A DNA stretch of 64,000 bases from Microcella alkaliphila (GTDB lineage: Bacteria > Actinomycetota > Actinomycetes > Actinomycetales > Microbacteriaceae): NCBI RefSeq assembly GCF_002355395.1, contig NZ_AP017315.1, forward strand, positions 868,001 to 932,000. The letters are read 5' to 3'. The notes beneath the pieces were generated by a model, which saw only the letters and a program-made list of their open reading frames with translations, had not been told where the DNA came from and did not search any database. Within the stretch, counting starts at the first letter, position 1. The number at the start of each line of letters is the position of its first letter. A program made the translations under genes and the position numbers. Below are positions 25,021 to 33,794 of this stretch, piece by piece.

Positions 25021-26352
25021 TCACTCGCCTCGCTGGTCGTCCACAGTCTCGAGCTCGCCCGGGGTCGACAGATTGTCGACAAGCTCCATCGCCGTGATTT
25101 CGCGCGGCCCCTCTTCGATGGATGCGAGCGGCCCGAGCACGGTCGACTCGTCGAGGCGCTGCAGCTTGCGCGCGCTCGGCAGCACCTGGCGTTCCATCGA
25201 CCCGACGAAGCCGTTGTAGTTCTTGACCGTGCCCTCGATCGAGCGGCCGAGCTTTTCGATGTGCCCGGCAAGTGTGCCGAGGCGGCCGTACAGCTCGCGG
25301 CTGAGGTCGAACAGTTGCTTGGCATCTTCGGTCAGAACGTCTTGTTGCCACGAGAACGCGACAGTCTTCAGTACCGACCAGAGAGTGACGGGCGAGGCGA
25401 GGGCGACGCGCTTCGAGAAGGCGTAGTCCATGATCGCGGGGTCGGCCTCCATGGCGCTGGAGACGAGCGACTCGCTCGGGATGAAGGCGATGACGAGCTC
25501 GGGGGAGGCGTCGAGCCCCGCCCAGTACGCCTTCGAACCGAGTGCGTCGATGTGCGAACGCACAGCCTTGACGTGCTGCTTCATGAGCGCCTCGCGCCGC
25601 GCGCCCTCGTCACCCGTGGCGGTGATCGCGATCTGGCTGGCCTCAAGGTAGGCGGTGAAGGGCACCTTTGCGTCCACCGCGATGTTCTTGCCGCCGGGAA
25701 GGTGAATGACCATGTCGGGGCGGCCCGCGCCCGCGTCGGAGCTGATGCTCGCCTGCGTGTCGAAGTCGACCCGCTCGATGAGGCCGGCGGCCTGAACAAC
25801 GTTGCGCAGCTGGGTCTCGCCCCACACGCCGCGTACGCTGTTCGACCGCAGGGCGCTCGCGAGCGACTCGGCGGTGGCGCGCAGTCGCTCTTCCGATTCA
25901 GTGGCCGACTTCAGCTGCTGCGTCAACTGCCCGTGCTGCTGGCTGCGCTGCGTTTCGAGCTCGGTCACCTTCGCCTGCATCGTGCGCAGTGTCTCTTGCA
26001 CGGGGGTAAGCGCCTGCAGCACCTTGCTGTCGGCGCGCTCGCGCTCCTCGCGGGCGCGCTGCTCGGCCTGGGCGCGCTCGACGAACTCGCGGTGGGCTTG
26101 CTGCGCCTGCGTCACCTGCTCACGTAAGCCGTCGGCCGTGGCTGTAAGCCCCGCGAGCTCGGCGGTGAGCTCGGCCCGCACCGCGGCCTCCTCGGCGCGA
26201 AGCTGGGCGAGCGCTGCCTCGTGTCGCGCAGCGACCACGGCGGGATCGTCACCGGTGGGCGTTGCCCCGCGCCGACCCAGCAGGATGCCGGCGACGGCAC
26301 CGACGATGAGGCCGAGGATGAGCCCGAGAGCGAGCGGTACGAGAAACTCCAT
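25021..26352 (-). CDS. rmuC: DNA recombination protein RmuC
   Basis: This 443-residue protein begins with a membrane helix (LVPLALGLILGLIVGAVAGIL) and continues as a long Ala/Glu/Arg-rich coiled coil to about residue 170. The RmuC domain follows, with RGVWGETQLRNVVQAAGL, GRPDMVIHLPGGKNIAVDAKVPF and WSVLKTVAFSWQQ. The domain is related to restriction-type nucleases. RmuC is thought to limit DNA inversions and rearrangements at repeats. The start codon ATG at 26352 is divergent from the LysR gene across 66 bases. It stands alone on its strand. Confidence 0.94.
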   Translation of the reverse strand: MEFLVPLALGLILGLIVGAVAGILLGRRGATPTGDDPAVVAARHEAALAQLRAEEAAVRAELTAELAGLTATADGLREQVTQAQQAHREFVERAQAEQRAREERERADSKVLQALTPVQETLRTMQAKVTELETQRSQQHGQLTQQLKSATESEERLRATAESLASALRSNSVRGVWGETQLRNVVQAAGLIERVDFDTQASISSDAGAGRPDMVIHLPGGKNIAVDAKVPFTAYLEASQIAITATGDEGARREALMKQHVKAVRSHIDALGSKAYWAGLDASPELVIAFIPSESLVSSAMEADPAIMDYAFSKRVALASPVTLWSVLKTVAFSWQQDVLTEDAKQLFDLSRELYGRLGTLAGHIEKLGRSIEGTVKNYNGFVGSMERQVLPSARKLQRLDESTVLGPLASIEEGPREITAMELVDNLSTPGELETVDDQRGE

Positions 26353-26418
26353 GTCCTAACTCTCGCAGGCACCCCCGACATCGCGGCGTCGCCGGCACGC
26401 GCGCCGTAGGGTGGCGTC

Positions 26419-27333
26419 ATGTCGACCACGCCCGGACGCCCCGAGTTGAGCGCCGACGACTTGCGCGTCTTGCTCGCCGTCGCCCGTCTCGGCCGGCTGA
26501 CCGCCGCCGCCGATCTTCTCGGCATCGACCACACCACGGTGCGTCGTCGACTCGACCGCCTCGAGGCGGCGCTCGGCGCGCGCGTACTCGACCGCGGTGT
26601 CGACGGCTGGCACCTCACGGGGCTCGGCCGCGATGTCGTAGAGCGTGCGGCGACCCTCGACGACGTGCTCGACCAGGTCGCGGCCATTGCCGAGGGCGAC
26701 CACACGGTGCGCGGCACGGTGCGCGTGGCGGCGCCCGATGGCTTCGGCTCGCTCATCATCGCGCCGGCGCTCGCGGACGTGCGCTCCGAGCATCCCGGAA
26801 TCGCGGTCGAATTGGTGACCTCCACCCGACCGCTCAGCCTGCGGGGGTCGGGCTTCGACCTCGCCGTGACCATCGGCCAGGCGGCGGGTGCGCGGGTCAC
26901 GGCCGAACCACTCACCGACTACGCGCTGCGGCTCTACGCGAGCCCTGACTACCTCGCGGCGCACCCGGCCGTTCGTACCGTGGGCGACCTCGCCGGGCTC
27001 GAGCTGATCTTCTACGTTGATGCGCTGCTGACCGTGCAGGAGCTCGACCTGGCGCCGGTGCTCGGCGGTATGCGCACGGGATTCGCCTCCACCAACGTCT
27101 TCGCGCAGCTGGAGGCGGTGCGGGCGGGCGCGGGCATCGGACTGTTGCACGCCTTCATGGCCGAGAACGATCCGCGTCTCGTGCCCGTGCTGCCCGACGA
27201 GGTCGAGTTCCGGCTGCGCTTCACCCTGTCGTCGCGGCCAGAAAGCCCAGCGGTCGGGGCCGTCGCGATCGTGCGGGATGCGCTGTTTCGGGCGGTCGAG
27301 AGCCGCCGCGCCGAGCTGCTGCCGGGCGGCTGA
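26419..27333 (+). CDS. LysR family transcriptional regulator
   Basis: This 304-residue protein has an N-terminal winged helix-turn-helix (DLRVLLAVARLGRLTAAADLLGIDHTTVRRRLDRLE) and a periplasmic-binding-like effector domain. It is unusual among LysR proteins in having DHTTVRRR in the recognition helix, a pattern seen in actinobacterial members. The gene lies in the same direction as mmsA, 146 bases upstream. It is probably that gene's regulator, acting at the inverted repeat between them. The effector is unknown; methylmalonate semialdehyde or an inositol or valine catabolite are candidates by context. Confidence 0.9.
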   Translation: MSTTPGRPELSADDLRVLLAVARLGRLTAAADLLGIDHTTVRRRLDRLEAALGARVLDRGVDGWHLTGLGRDVVERAATLDDVLDQVAAIAEGDHTVRGTVRVAAPDGFGSLIIAPALADVRSEHPGIAVELVTSTRPLSLRGSGFDLAVTIGQAAGARVTAEPLTDYALRLYASPDYLAAHPAVRTVGDLAGLELIFYVDALLTVQELDLAPVLGGMRTGFASTNVFAQLEAVRAGAGIGLLHAFMAENDPRLVPVLPDEVEFRLRFTLSSRPESPAVGAVAIVRDALFRAVESRRAELLPGG

Positions 27334-27360
27334 CGCGTCCGTCCCGCGGACCGTGCGCAG

Positions 27361-27400
27361 CGCGCATCCTGAATCTGCGTTTCTGCACATTGGATGCGCG
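27361..27400. promoter_or_regulatory. Inverted repeat between lysR and mmsA
   Basis: CGCGCATCC (27361-27369) and GGATGCGCG (27392-27400) are perfect 9-base arms around a 22-base spacer. The spacing suits a tetrameric LysR protein or a weak hairpin terminator after the LysR gene. The arms contain the GGATGC hexamer that is common across this window, so part of the match may be background. Confidence 0.4.
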
Positions 27401-27479
27401 GGCTTGACCCTTGAGCGCAGAACGTGCGTGACCGAGACTGGCAGCAGCGCACCCGCGCCCTCACCTCGGGAGAGAACCC

Positions 27480-28967
27480 ATGTCGATCGTCCAGCACTAC
27501 GTGAACGGGGCCGCGTTCGCCGGCACCTCGAGCCGCACCGCCCCCGTCTACAACCCGGCCCAGGGCGCCGTCGCCCGCGAGGTCGCGCTCGCGACGAAGG
27601 CCGACCTCGACCTGGCCGTCGCCGCCGCGAAGGACGCCCTGCCCGGCTGGGCGGGCACGAGCCTCGCTAAGCGCCAGCAGATCATGTTCGCCTTCCGCGA
27701 GGCGATGAACGCCCGCAAGAACGAACTCGCGGCGATCATCACCGCCGAGCACGGCAAGGTCACCTCCGACGCGCTCGGCGAGATCGCCCGCGGCATGGAG
27801 GTCATCGAGCTCGCCACCTCGCTGCCGCAACTAATGAAGGGCGAGTACAGCGAGTCGGTGTCGACCGGCGTCGACGTGTACTCGATCAAGCAGCCGGTGG
27901 GTGTGGTGGGCGTCATCAGCCCCTTTAACTTCCCGGCGATGGTGCCGCTGTGGTTTTTTCCGCTGGCGATAGCCGCCGGCAACACGGTTGTGCTGAAGCC
28001 GAGCGAGAAGGATCCCTCGGCCGCGATCTGGATGGCCGAGCTGTTCAGCGAGGTGGGCCTGCCCGCCGGCGTCTTCAATGTCGTCAACGGCGACAAGGAG
28101 AGCGTCGACGCGCTGCTCGACAACCCCGATGTCGCCGCCATCAGCTTCGTCGGCTCGACGCCGATTGCGAAGTACATCTACGAGCGCGGCACCGCGAACG
28201 GCAAGCGCGTTCAGGCGCTCGGCGGGGCGAAAAACCACATGCTGGTGTTGCCCGACGCCGACCTCGACCTCGTCGCCGACTCGGCCGTCAACGCGGGCTT
28301 CGGCTCGGCCGGCGAGCGCTGCATGGCGATCTCGGTCGTCGTCGCCGTCGAGCCGGTCGCCGACGAGCTGATCGCCAAGGTGCGCGAGCGCATGGCGACC
28401 CTGAAGGTCGGCGACGGCACCCGCAACTGCGACATGGGCCCGCTCATCACGAAGGAACACCGCGACAAGGTGGCCGGCTACCTCGATGTTGCCGAAGAGG
28501 ACGGCGCGACGATCGTTGTCGACGGTCGCGGCATCGAGGTCGACGGCGCGGCCGACGGCTTCTGGCTCGGCCCCACCCTCATCGACAACGTGCCCACCAC
28601 CTCGCGCGTCTACACGGAGGAGATCTTCGGCCCCGTGCTGTCGGTCGTGCGCGTTTCGTCGTACGACGAGGGCCTCGCGCTCATCAACTCGTCCCGCTTC
28701 GGCAACGGCACGGCGATCTTCACCAACGACGGGGGAGCGGCCCGCCGCTTCCAGAACGAGGTCACCGTCGGCATGGTCGGCATCAACGTGCCGATCCCGG
28801 TGCCGGTCGGCTACTACTCGTTCGGTGGCTGGAAGGACTCGCTGTTCGGCAACGCGAAGGCCTACGGCACGCAGGCGATCGGCTTCTTCACCCGTGAGAA
28901 AGCCGTGACTTCGCGCTGGCTCGACCCGTCGCACGGTGGCATCAACCTGGGCTTCCCGCAGAACTAG
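27480..28967 (+). CDS. mmsA: CoA-acylating methylmalonate-semialdehyde dehydrogenase
   Basis: This 495-residue aldehyde dehydrogenase converts (methyl)malonate semialdehyde to propionyl- or acetyl-CoA with CoA and NAD. The assignment to MmsA/IolA rests on the catalytic Cys in GSAGERCMAISV, the absence of the usual general-base Glu in the LGGAKNHMLVLPDAD segment, and the PFNFPAMVPLWFFPLAIA helix. GGGAGAG precedes the ATG. The pathway here is probably valine or inositol breakdown, but no other gene of either pathway lies in the window. The upstream LysR gene is the probable regulator. Confidence 0.94.
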   Translation: MSIVQHYVNGAAFAGTSSRTAPVYNPAQGAVAREVALATKADLDLAVAAAKDALPGWAGTSLAKRQQIMFAFREAMNARKNELAAIITAEHGKVTSDALGEIARGMEVIELATSLPQLMKGEYSESVSTGVDVYSIKQPVGVVGVISPFNFPAMVPLWFFPLAIAAGNTVVLKPSEKDPSAAIWMAELFSEVGLPAGVFNVVNGDKESVDALLDNPDVAAISFVGSTPIAKYIYERGTANGKRVQALGGAKNHMLVLPDADLDLVADSAVNAGFGSAGERCMAISVVVAVEPVADELIAKVRERMATLKVGDGTRNCDMGPLITKEHRDKVAGYLDVAEEDGATIVVDGRGIEVDGAADGFWLGPTLIDNVPTTSRVYTEEIFGPVLSVVRVSSYDEGLALINSSRFGNGTAIFTNDGGAARRFQNEVTVGMVGINVPIPVPVGYYSFGGWKDSLFGNAKAYGTQAIGFFTREKAVTSRWLDPSHGGINLGFPQN

Positions 28968-29043
28968 ACAGCCGCCACCGGCCCCGCTTGGTGACGCCGC
29001 GTGACACCCCGTGACCGTTCGTGTCGCTGCGTGTCGGGGATGC

Positions 29044-29073
29044 TCGACAAGGCTTCCCTGACGCCGCTAACGT
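29044..29073 (+). promoter_or_regulatory. osmC-family promoter, leaderless
   Basis: TCGACA (29044-29049, five of six consensus -35 bases) and TAACGT (29068-29073) are 18 bases apart. The ATG at 29080 follows six bases later, so the transcript should lack a leader. Upstream, 29000-29036 holds several GTGAC/GTGTC repeats, which could bind a regulator. Confidence 0.6.
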
Positions 29074-29079
29074 CCCCGC

Positions 29080-29646
29080 ATGACACTTCTCACCGACGCC
29101 CCCAGCACCCCGTCCACCATCCCCGCCGTCTCCATCGCTGAGCGGGCCGAACGCCTCAACGCGGCCGGCGCCGCCTGGTCGGAGCGCATCGCTGCCGACC
29201 CGTCCACCGCGAAGCTGACCTTCCGTGCATCCGGAATCGCGGAGGGGTCGGTCGCGACCACGATCCGCGCCGGAAAGCACCGATTCGTCGTGGACGAGCC
29301 GGAGGCGCTCGCCGGCGACGACGTCGCCGCGAGCCCCGTCGAGTACGCGCTCGGCGCCCTCATCTCGTGCCAGGTCGTCGTGTACCGCCTGTACGCGCGC
29401 GCCCTCGGAATCCGCCTGCTCGACATCGCGATCGAGGCGGAGGGCGACTTGGATGCGCGCAATCTGCTCGGCATCGACGACACGGTTCGCCCCGGCTTCA
29501 CCGCCGTACGCCTGACCATCACGCTGACCGGCCCCGAGTCGGCGGAACGCTACGAGTACCTGCGCGAGGTCGTCGACGCGCACTGCCCGGTGCTCGACCT
29601 CTTTCAGAACCCGACGCCGGTGACCGCGACCGTGCGCAAGGGGTAG
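29080..29646 (+). CDS. OsmC family peroxidase-like protein
   Basis: This 188-residue protein belongs to the OsmC/Ohr family, which reduces organic or fatty-acid hydroperoxides through two cysteines. The first is in the helix ALGALISCQVVVYRLYARALG and the second in DAHCPVLDLFQNPTPV. The family fold is also shown by LLDIAIEAEGDLDARNLLG. It has an N-terminal extension of about 40 residues not found in Ohr, and the Arg that pairs with the first Cys in Ohr is not obvious. It is therefore closer to the YhfA/OsmC-like group. It stands alone behind its own promoter. Confidence 0.88.
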   Translation: MTLLTDAPSTPSTIPAVSIAERAERLNAAGAAWSERIAADPSTAKLTFRASGIAEGSVATTIRAGKHRFVVDEPEALAGDDVAASPVEYALGALISCQVVVYRLYARALGIRLLDIAIEAEGDLDARNLLGIDDTVRPGFTAVRLTITLTGPESAERYEYLREVVDAHCPVLDLFQNPTPVTATVRKG

Positions 29647-29678
29647 ACCCTCCGGCGCCCGCGGCCGGCGGCCCGCGG

Positions 29679-30293
29679 CTAGGCCAGGGCAGCGGGGCGG
29701 CGGTCGGCGGCGTCCTCGTCGGCGCGCGGGCCGATCGCCCCGATGCGGGTGCCGCAGACGCTCGCCAGCTCGTCGACGCTCTCGACGCCGTGGCGCTTCG
29801 CCGCGTGCACGACGATCGCGGCACAGGCCTCGGCGTCGGCGAGCGCGTCGTGGTGGGCGAAGTCGTCGAAGCCCGCCGCCATGGCCGCGACCGGCAGGCG
29901 GTACGAGTCGAGGTGGTAGGTCTTGCGCGCCACCCGCAGGCTGCAGAGGTAGCGGGCGTCGGGCACGGCGAGCCCGCTCGCGAGGCACGCGGCCTGCAGC
30001 ACGCCCATGTCGAAGCCGGCGTTGTGGGCGGCGAGTAGGTCTCCGTCGACGAACTGCCACAAGCGGTCGAACTGCTCGCCCCACAGGGGTGCGTCGACGA
30101 TGTCGGCGGCCGTGATGCCGTGGATCCGCGTGTTCCACTCGTTCATCAGGTCGTAGCCGAACGGCGGGCGGATCAGCCACGACTCTTTGTCGACGACGCG
30201 ACCATCGCGCACCTTCACGAGCCCGACCGAGCAGGCGCTCGCCGCGTGGCCGTTGGCGGTCTCAAAGTCGATGGCGGTGAAGTCGAGGGGCAC
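29679..30293 (-). CDS. 3'-5' exonuclease, DnaQ-like (DEDDh)
   Basis: This 204-residue protein is a free-standing DEDDh exonuclease. Exo I is FTAIDFETANGHA, Exo II is AAHNAGFDMGVL and Exo III is HHDALADAEACA, so all acidic residues and the catalytic His are present. It resembles the epsilon proofreading domain and the actinobacterial exonucleases fused elsewhere to BRCT domains. Here the BRCT domain is absent and only a short charged tail follows. The GTG at 30293 is the first plausible start. It is divergent from the EamA transporter gene. Its role in DNA or RNA turnover is inferred from the family. Confidence 0.92.
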   Translation of the reverse strand: MPLDFTAIDFETANGHAASACSVGLVKVRDGRVVDKESWLIRPPFGYDLMNEWNTRIHGITAADIVDAPLWGEQFDRLWQFVDGDLLAAHNAGFDMGVLQAACLASGLAVPDARYLCSLRVARKTYHLDSYRLPVAAMAAGFDDFAHHDALADAEACAAIVVHAAKRHGVESVDELASVCGTRIGAIGPRADEDAADRRPAALA

Positions 30294-30363
30294 GGTGTTG
30301 ATGCTCGCATGAGCCCCCGACGTGGGCCTCCGGGCTCGCCGCGCGGCCCTAGCCTTGTACCTC

Positions 30364-31386
30364 GTGAATGGTCTTCGTCGCTTCAGCCCCCCGGTGCTGG
30401 CTCAGTTGTTCTGGGCGTCGAACTTCGTGGTCGCGGCCCTCGTCGTCGACGAGTTCTCGCCCATCGAGCTGACCTGGCTGCGCTGGGTCGGTGCCGCGCC
30501 GATTCTCGTGCTCGTCGCCTGGTGGCTCGAGAAGCCCAGCTGGCGGGCGGCGGTGCGCGAGTGGCCGCTGCACACGCTGCAGGCGATCCTCGGCATGGTC
30601 GGTTACACCCTGTTTCTCTACGCGGCGCTCGCGACGACGAGCCCTGTCACGGCGTCGGTGATCAGCGCCATCAATCCCGCGATCATCGCGTTGGCGGCGG
30701 TTGTCCTTCTCGGCGAGCGCATCCTGAAGCTCGGCGTCTTCGGCATCATCATCTCGACCGTCGGCGTGCTCATCGTCGTGTTCAGCGGCTCGACCGAGGG
30801 CGGGCTCGTCTTCTCTCCCGGCGACCTGCTCATGCTCGGCGCGATCAGCGTCTGGACGGCCTACGTCATCATCAGCCGTCGCGTCACGACCCCGCCGATC
30901 ACCGCCACCGCGGTGCAGGCGGCGCTCAGCATCGTCGTCATGCTGCCGCTGCTCGCCATCTTCGGGGCGCCGGGCCTCACCTCGGGCGTCAGTGCCGAGG
31001 CGTGGTTCGGCCTGGCGTGGATCATCGTCTTCCCGTCGGCGCTGGCGTACCTCTTCTGGAACATCGCGGTCACGAACCTCGGCCCCTCCAAGACCGGCGT
31101 CTTCTTAAACCTGCTGCCCGTCTTCACCGCCGTGATCGCCCTTGCCTTCGGCGACGTCATCACGATCGGCCAGGCGGTCGGCGGCGCGATCGTGCTCACG
31201 GGCGTGTTCTTGACCACGCGCCCGGGCGCGACGAGAGGGGCGGATGCTGCGCACCCGCCCACAGGACCGGTCGCCACCGCGGCGCCCGCCCCGCCCGCCG
31301 ACCCCGCCGAGGTGTCGGCGGAGGTGTCGGCCGCGTCGAGCGGCGCGCCCGACGCGCCCGCGGCGCCGGAGCCGCCGCGCTCGTAG
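30364..31386 (+). CDS. EamA family (DMT superfamily) transporter
   Basis: This 340-residue carrier has ten hydrophobic helices arranged as two EamA repeats, each with the pattern seen in QLFWASNFVVAALVVDEFSP and FGLAWIIVFPSALAYLFWN. Members export amino acids, metabolites or drugs. The last 50 residues form a hydrophilic tail rich in Ala and Pro that is not part of the fold. I chose GTG 30364 because TAGCCT lies eight bases upstream. A longer N-terminus from 30322 would precede that promoter. The substrate is unknown. Confidence 0.9.
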   Translation: MNGLRRFSPPVLAQLFWASNFVVAALVVDEFSPIELTWLRWVGAAPILVLVAWWLEKPSWRAAVREWPLHTLQAILGMVGYTLFLYAALATTSPVTASVISAINPAIIALAAVVLLGERILKLGVFGIIISTVGVLIVVFSGSTEGGLVFSPGDLLMLGAISVWTAYVIISRRVTTPPITATAVQAALSIVVMLPLLAIFGAPGLTSGVSAEAWFGLAWIIVFPSALAYLFWNIAVTNLGPSKTGVFLNLLPVFTAVIALAFGDVITIGQAVGGAIVLTGVFLTTRPGATRGADAAHPPTGPVATAAPAPPADPAEVSAEVSAASSGAPDAPAAPEPPRS

Positions 31387-31430
31387 CGCGAGGTGCGGCG
31401 CGGAATAGCCCCGCACATCCATGCGTTTGC

Positions 31431-32489
31431 ATGAGCATGACGCGCATCGGTTTTCTGTCGTTCGGCAACTGGAGCAACGTACAGGGGTCGCTGACCCGCA
31501 CGGGCGGCGACGCGATCCTGCAGGGCATCGACTTGGCCGTCGCGGCCGAGGAGGTCGGTGTCGACGGCGCGTTCTATCGCGTGCACCACTTCGCGAAGAA
31601 CTACTCGTCGCCGTACCCGATGCTCGCGGCTGCGGCGGCCCGAACGTCGCGGATCGAGCTCGGCACGGGCGTCATCGACATGCGCTACGAGAACCCACTC
31701 GCGATGGCCGAGAACGCGGCGGCGACCGACCTGATCAGCGGCGGGCGACTCCAGCTCGGCATCAGCCGGGGGTCACCCGAGACGTCGATTGCGGGCTATG
31801 AGGTGTTCGGGCACGTGCCGGGTGCGGCCGAGGGTGTGCGTGCCGACGAGACGGACGCCGATATGGCTCGCCGGCACACGGCGGCGTTCCGCGAAGCGAT
31901 CACGGGGGTGGGGCTAGCTCCCGGCAACCCGCAGATGGTCGGCACGGCGGGCCTGCTGCCGGTGACCCCGCAGTCGCCGGGCCTCGCGCAGCGCATCTGG
32001 TGGGGCGCCGGGACGAGAGCGACCGCCGTGTGGGCGGCCGAGCAGGGCATGAACCTGATGAGTTCGACGCTGCTCACCGAAGACACGGGCGTTCCGTTCG
32101 ACGAGCTGCAGGCTGAGCAGATCCGGCTGTTCCGCGACGCGTGGGCCGACGCCGCTCACGCGCACGAGCCGCGCGTGTCGGTGAGCCGCAGCGTGATCCC
32201 GCTGATCGACGACGAGACCGAGTACTACTTCGGGTTGCATGCCCAGGCGGAACAGCGCGACCAGGTCGGCATTCTCGACGGCGCCCGCTCGCGCTTCGGG
32301 CGCCAATACATCGGCACCCCCGACCGCCTCGCCGAGGAGCTGTCGCGCGACCAAGCGGTGCAGGCGGCTGACACGCTGCTGATCACGGTGCCGAACCAGC
32401 TCGGCGTCGAGTTCAACGCGCGCATCCTCGAGGCGATCATGCGCGACGTGGCGCCGGCGCTGCGCGCGCCGGTCGAGTCGCTGGCGTGA
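31431..32489 (+). CDS. LLM class flavin-dependent oxidoreductase
   Basis: This 352-residue protein is a luciferase-like monooxygenase: a TIM barrel starting TRIGFLSFGNWSNVQGS, with EVGVDGAFYRVHHF, RIELGTGVIDMRYENP and LQLGISRGSPE lining the FMN/F420 site. Members oxidise or reduce a range of organic substrates. The ATG at 31431 is preferred, with a second ATG two codons later. The open frame reaches 1.3 kb upstream but that part is antisense or out of frame to other genes and is not coding. No flavin reductase is adjacent, and the substrate is unknown. Confidence 0.9.
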   Translation: MSMTRIGFLSFGNWSNVQGSLTRTGGDAILQGIDLAVAAEEVGVDGAFYRVHHFAKNYSSPYPMLAAAAARTSRIELGTGVIDMRYENPLAMAENAAATDLISGGRLQLGISRGSPETSIAGYEVFGHVPGAAEGVRADETDADMARRHTAAFREAITGVGLAPGNPQMVGTAGLLPVTPQSPGLAQRIWWGAGTRATAVWAAEQGMNLMSSTLLTEDTGVPFDELQAEQIRLFRDAWADAAHAHEPRVSVSRSVIPLIDDETEYYFGLHAQAEQRDQVGILDGARSRFGRQYIGTPDRLAEELSRDQAVQAADTLLITVPNQLGVEFNARILEAIMRDVAPALRAPVESLA

Positions 32490-32554
32490 CCGCGGCGCGC
32501 GGACCCATTGCGTGAACAGTGCTGGGGGCGTCGACTCCGTCGTGAACTTGCGCG

Positions 32555-32602
32555 GGTTTGCGCATCTCGTGCGGTCATCGGTTGGCACGATCTGCGCGAA
32601 CC
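32555..32602. repeat. Imperfect inverted repeat, element A
   Basis: GGTTTGCGCATCTCGTGC (32555-32572) pairs at 15 of 18 positions with 32585-32602 around a 12-base loop. It lies in the gap between the LLM oxidoreductase and the small kinase. The core CTGCGCGAACCGGCTCGA recurs with one change in element B near 33735. Confidence 0.45.
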
Positions 32603-32645
32603 GGCTCGATCTCGAGCCGCCGCGACTGCGTGGCCGACTCGTGCG

Positions 32646-32651
32646 TAGGCT
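32646..32651 (+). promoter_or_regulatory. Leaderless -10 element of the small kinase
   Basis: TAGGCT lies six bases before the ATG at 32658 and no ribosome-binding sequence intervenes. Confidence 0.55.
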
Positions 32652-32657
32652 CGAGTC

Positions 32658-33116
32658 ATGGCGCGCATCCTCATCACCGGAATGTCGGGAGCAGGCAAAT
32701 CGACTCTGCTCGCCGAGTTGGCGCGCCGCGGCGTAACCACCGTCGACACCGATCACGGCGGGTACACGATCGACGATCGGCTGTGGCACGTCGAGAAGAT
32801 GGATGCTCTGCTCGCCTCCCACGATGAGCTGGTCGTCTCCGGCACGGTCGAGAACCAGGGCGCCTTCTATGACCGCTTCGCGGCGGTGGTGCTGCTGAGC
32901 GCTCCGCTGGGGACTCTGCTCGAGCGGGTGCGCGCCCGCGAGTGCAACGGCTACGGAAAGACGGCCGAGCAGCAGGATGACATTCGGCGTTACACCGCCG
33001 AGGTGGAGCCGCTGCTGCGCCGCAACGCAACGCACGAGCTCGACGGACGACGCTCGGTCCCTGAGCTCGCCGACGAGGTCGAGAGGTTGATGTGCGCGGC
33101 GGGGGAAGCCGCATGA
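32658..33116 (+). CDS. Small P-loop kinase (shikimate/adenylate kinase-like)
   Basis: This 152-residue protein starts ARILITGMSGAGKSTLLAEL, a canonical Walker A strand-loop-helix. A VDTDHGGY segment comes next at the substrate-binding position, then VVSGTVENQGAFY, VVLLSAPLGTLLERVRAR and a lid region rich in charged residues. The layout fits small-molecule or nucleoside kinases of the AAA_18 type. The substrate is not identifiable. It overlaps the phosphodiesterase gene downstream by ATGA, so the two are co-expressed. Confidence 0.82.
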   Translation: MARILITGMSGAGKSTLLAELARRGVTTVDTDHGGYTIDDRLWHVEKMDALLASHDELVVSGTVENQGAFYDRFAAVVLLSAPLGTLLERVRARECNGYGKTAEQQDDIRRYTAEVEPLLRRNATHELDGRRSVPELADEVERLMCAAGEAA

Positions 33117-33625
33117 AGCTGCTGCTGATCAGCGACACCCACCTGCCCGTGCGCGCCAACGAGCTACAGCCGCAGGTGTGGCAGCTCGTCGATGAGGCTG
33201 ACCTCGTGATTCACGCGGGGGACTGGGTCGATGAGGCGACGGTCGACGCGCTCGCGGGGCGCGCATCCCGCCTGGTGGGGGTGGCTGGCAACAACGACGG
33301 GCCTGCAATCTGGAAGCGACTGGGTGAGGTCGCCCACGTCGAGGTTGAGGGGGTGCGCATTGCCGTCATCCACGAGACGGGCGCCGCCGCCGGGCGCGAG
33401 AAGCGCTGCGACGAGCGCTTCGGGTCAGGCTCGTCCGACCCCGCCGATCTGCTGGTGTTCGGCCACTCGCACATCCCCTGGGATTCGACCACGCCCGGCG
33501 GCCTACGCCTGCTGAACCCCGGCTCGCCGACGGATCGCCGCCGCCAGCCCGTCGGCACCGTCATGAGCGTTGAGATCGCGGATGCGCGCATCCGGTCGGT
33601 CACGCTGGTCCCGACCCCGCGCTGA
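33113..33625 (+). CDS. YfcE/MJ0936-type metallophosphoesterase
   Basis: This 170-residue protein has the phosphodiesterase metal-binding motifs in order: LLLISDTHLPV (D and H), VIHAGDWVDE (D), GNNDGP (N), a central His in VIHETG, and VFGHSHIPWD (GHSH). Members hydrolyse phosphodiesters such as bis-pNPP and sometimes 2',3'-cAMP. Its start overlaps the stop of the small kinase gene, which suggests shared expression but not a shared pathway. The C-terminal LNPGSPTDRR motif is typical of the YfcE family. Confidence 0.92.
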   Translation: MKLLLISDTHLPVRANELQPQVWQLVDEADLVIHAGDWVDEATVDALAGRASRLVGVAGNNDGPAIWKRLGEVAHVEVEGVRIAVIHETGAAAGREKRCDERFGSGSSDPADLLVFGHSHIPWDSTTPGGLRLLNPGSPTDRRRQPVGTVMSVEIADARIRSVTLVPTPR

Positions 33626-33710
33626 CCGCCGCCCGTCTTCGCGTTTGGCGTGTGTGCCTCTGACGGCACGTGACACGAGCGGCACATTCGGGAATCGGGC
33701 ACCCGACATC

Positions 33711-33768
33711 GAGCGGGTGTGCGCACATCGTGCCTGCGCGAACAGGCTCGAACTGCGCAAACTCGCTC
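33711..33768. repeat. Imperfect inverted repeat, element B
   Basis: GAGCGGGTGTGCGCA (33711-33725) pairs at 13 of 15 positions with 33754-33768. Inside the loop a perfect small hairpin forms, GCCTG-CGCGAA-CAGGC, at 33732-33747. It occupies the 169-base gap between two convergent genes, so a terminator role is possible. It shares a core of about 18 bases with element A. Confidence 0.45.
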
Positions 33769-33794
33769 GCATGCGGCAGACTCTGCGACCAGGC

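Noticed and set aside
30120..31430. Long open extension in front of the LLM oxidoreductase
   Set aside because: It lies in another frame over the EamA transporter gene, is Arg/His-rich nonsense, and the conserved oxidoreductase start is at 31431.
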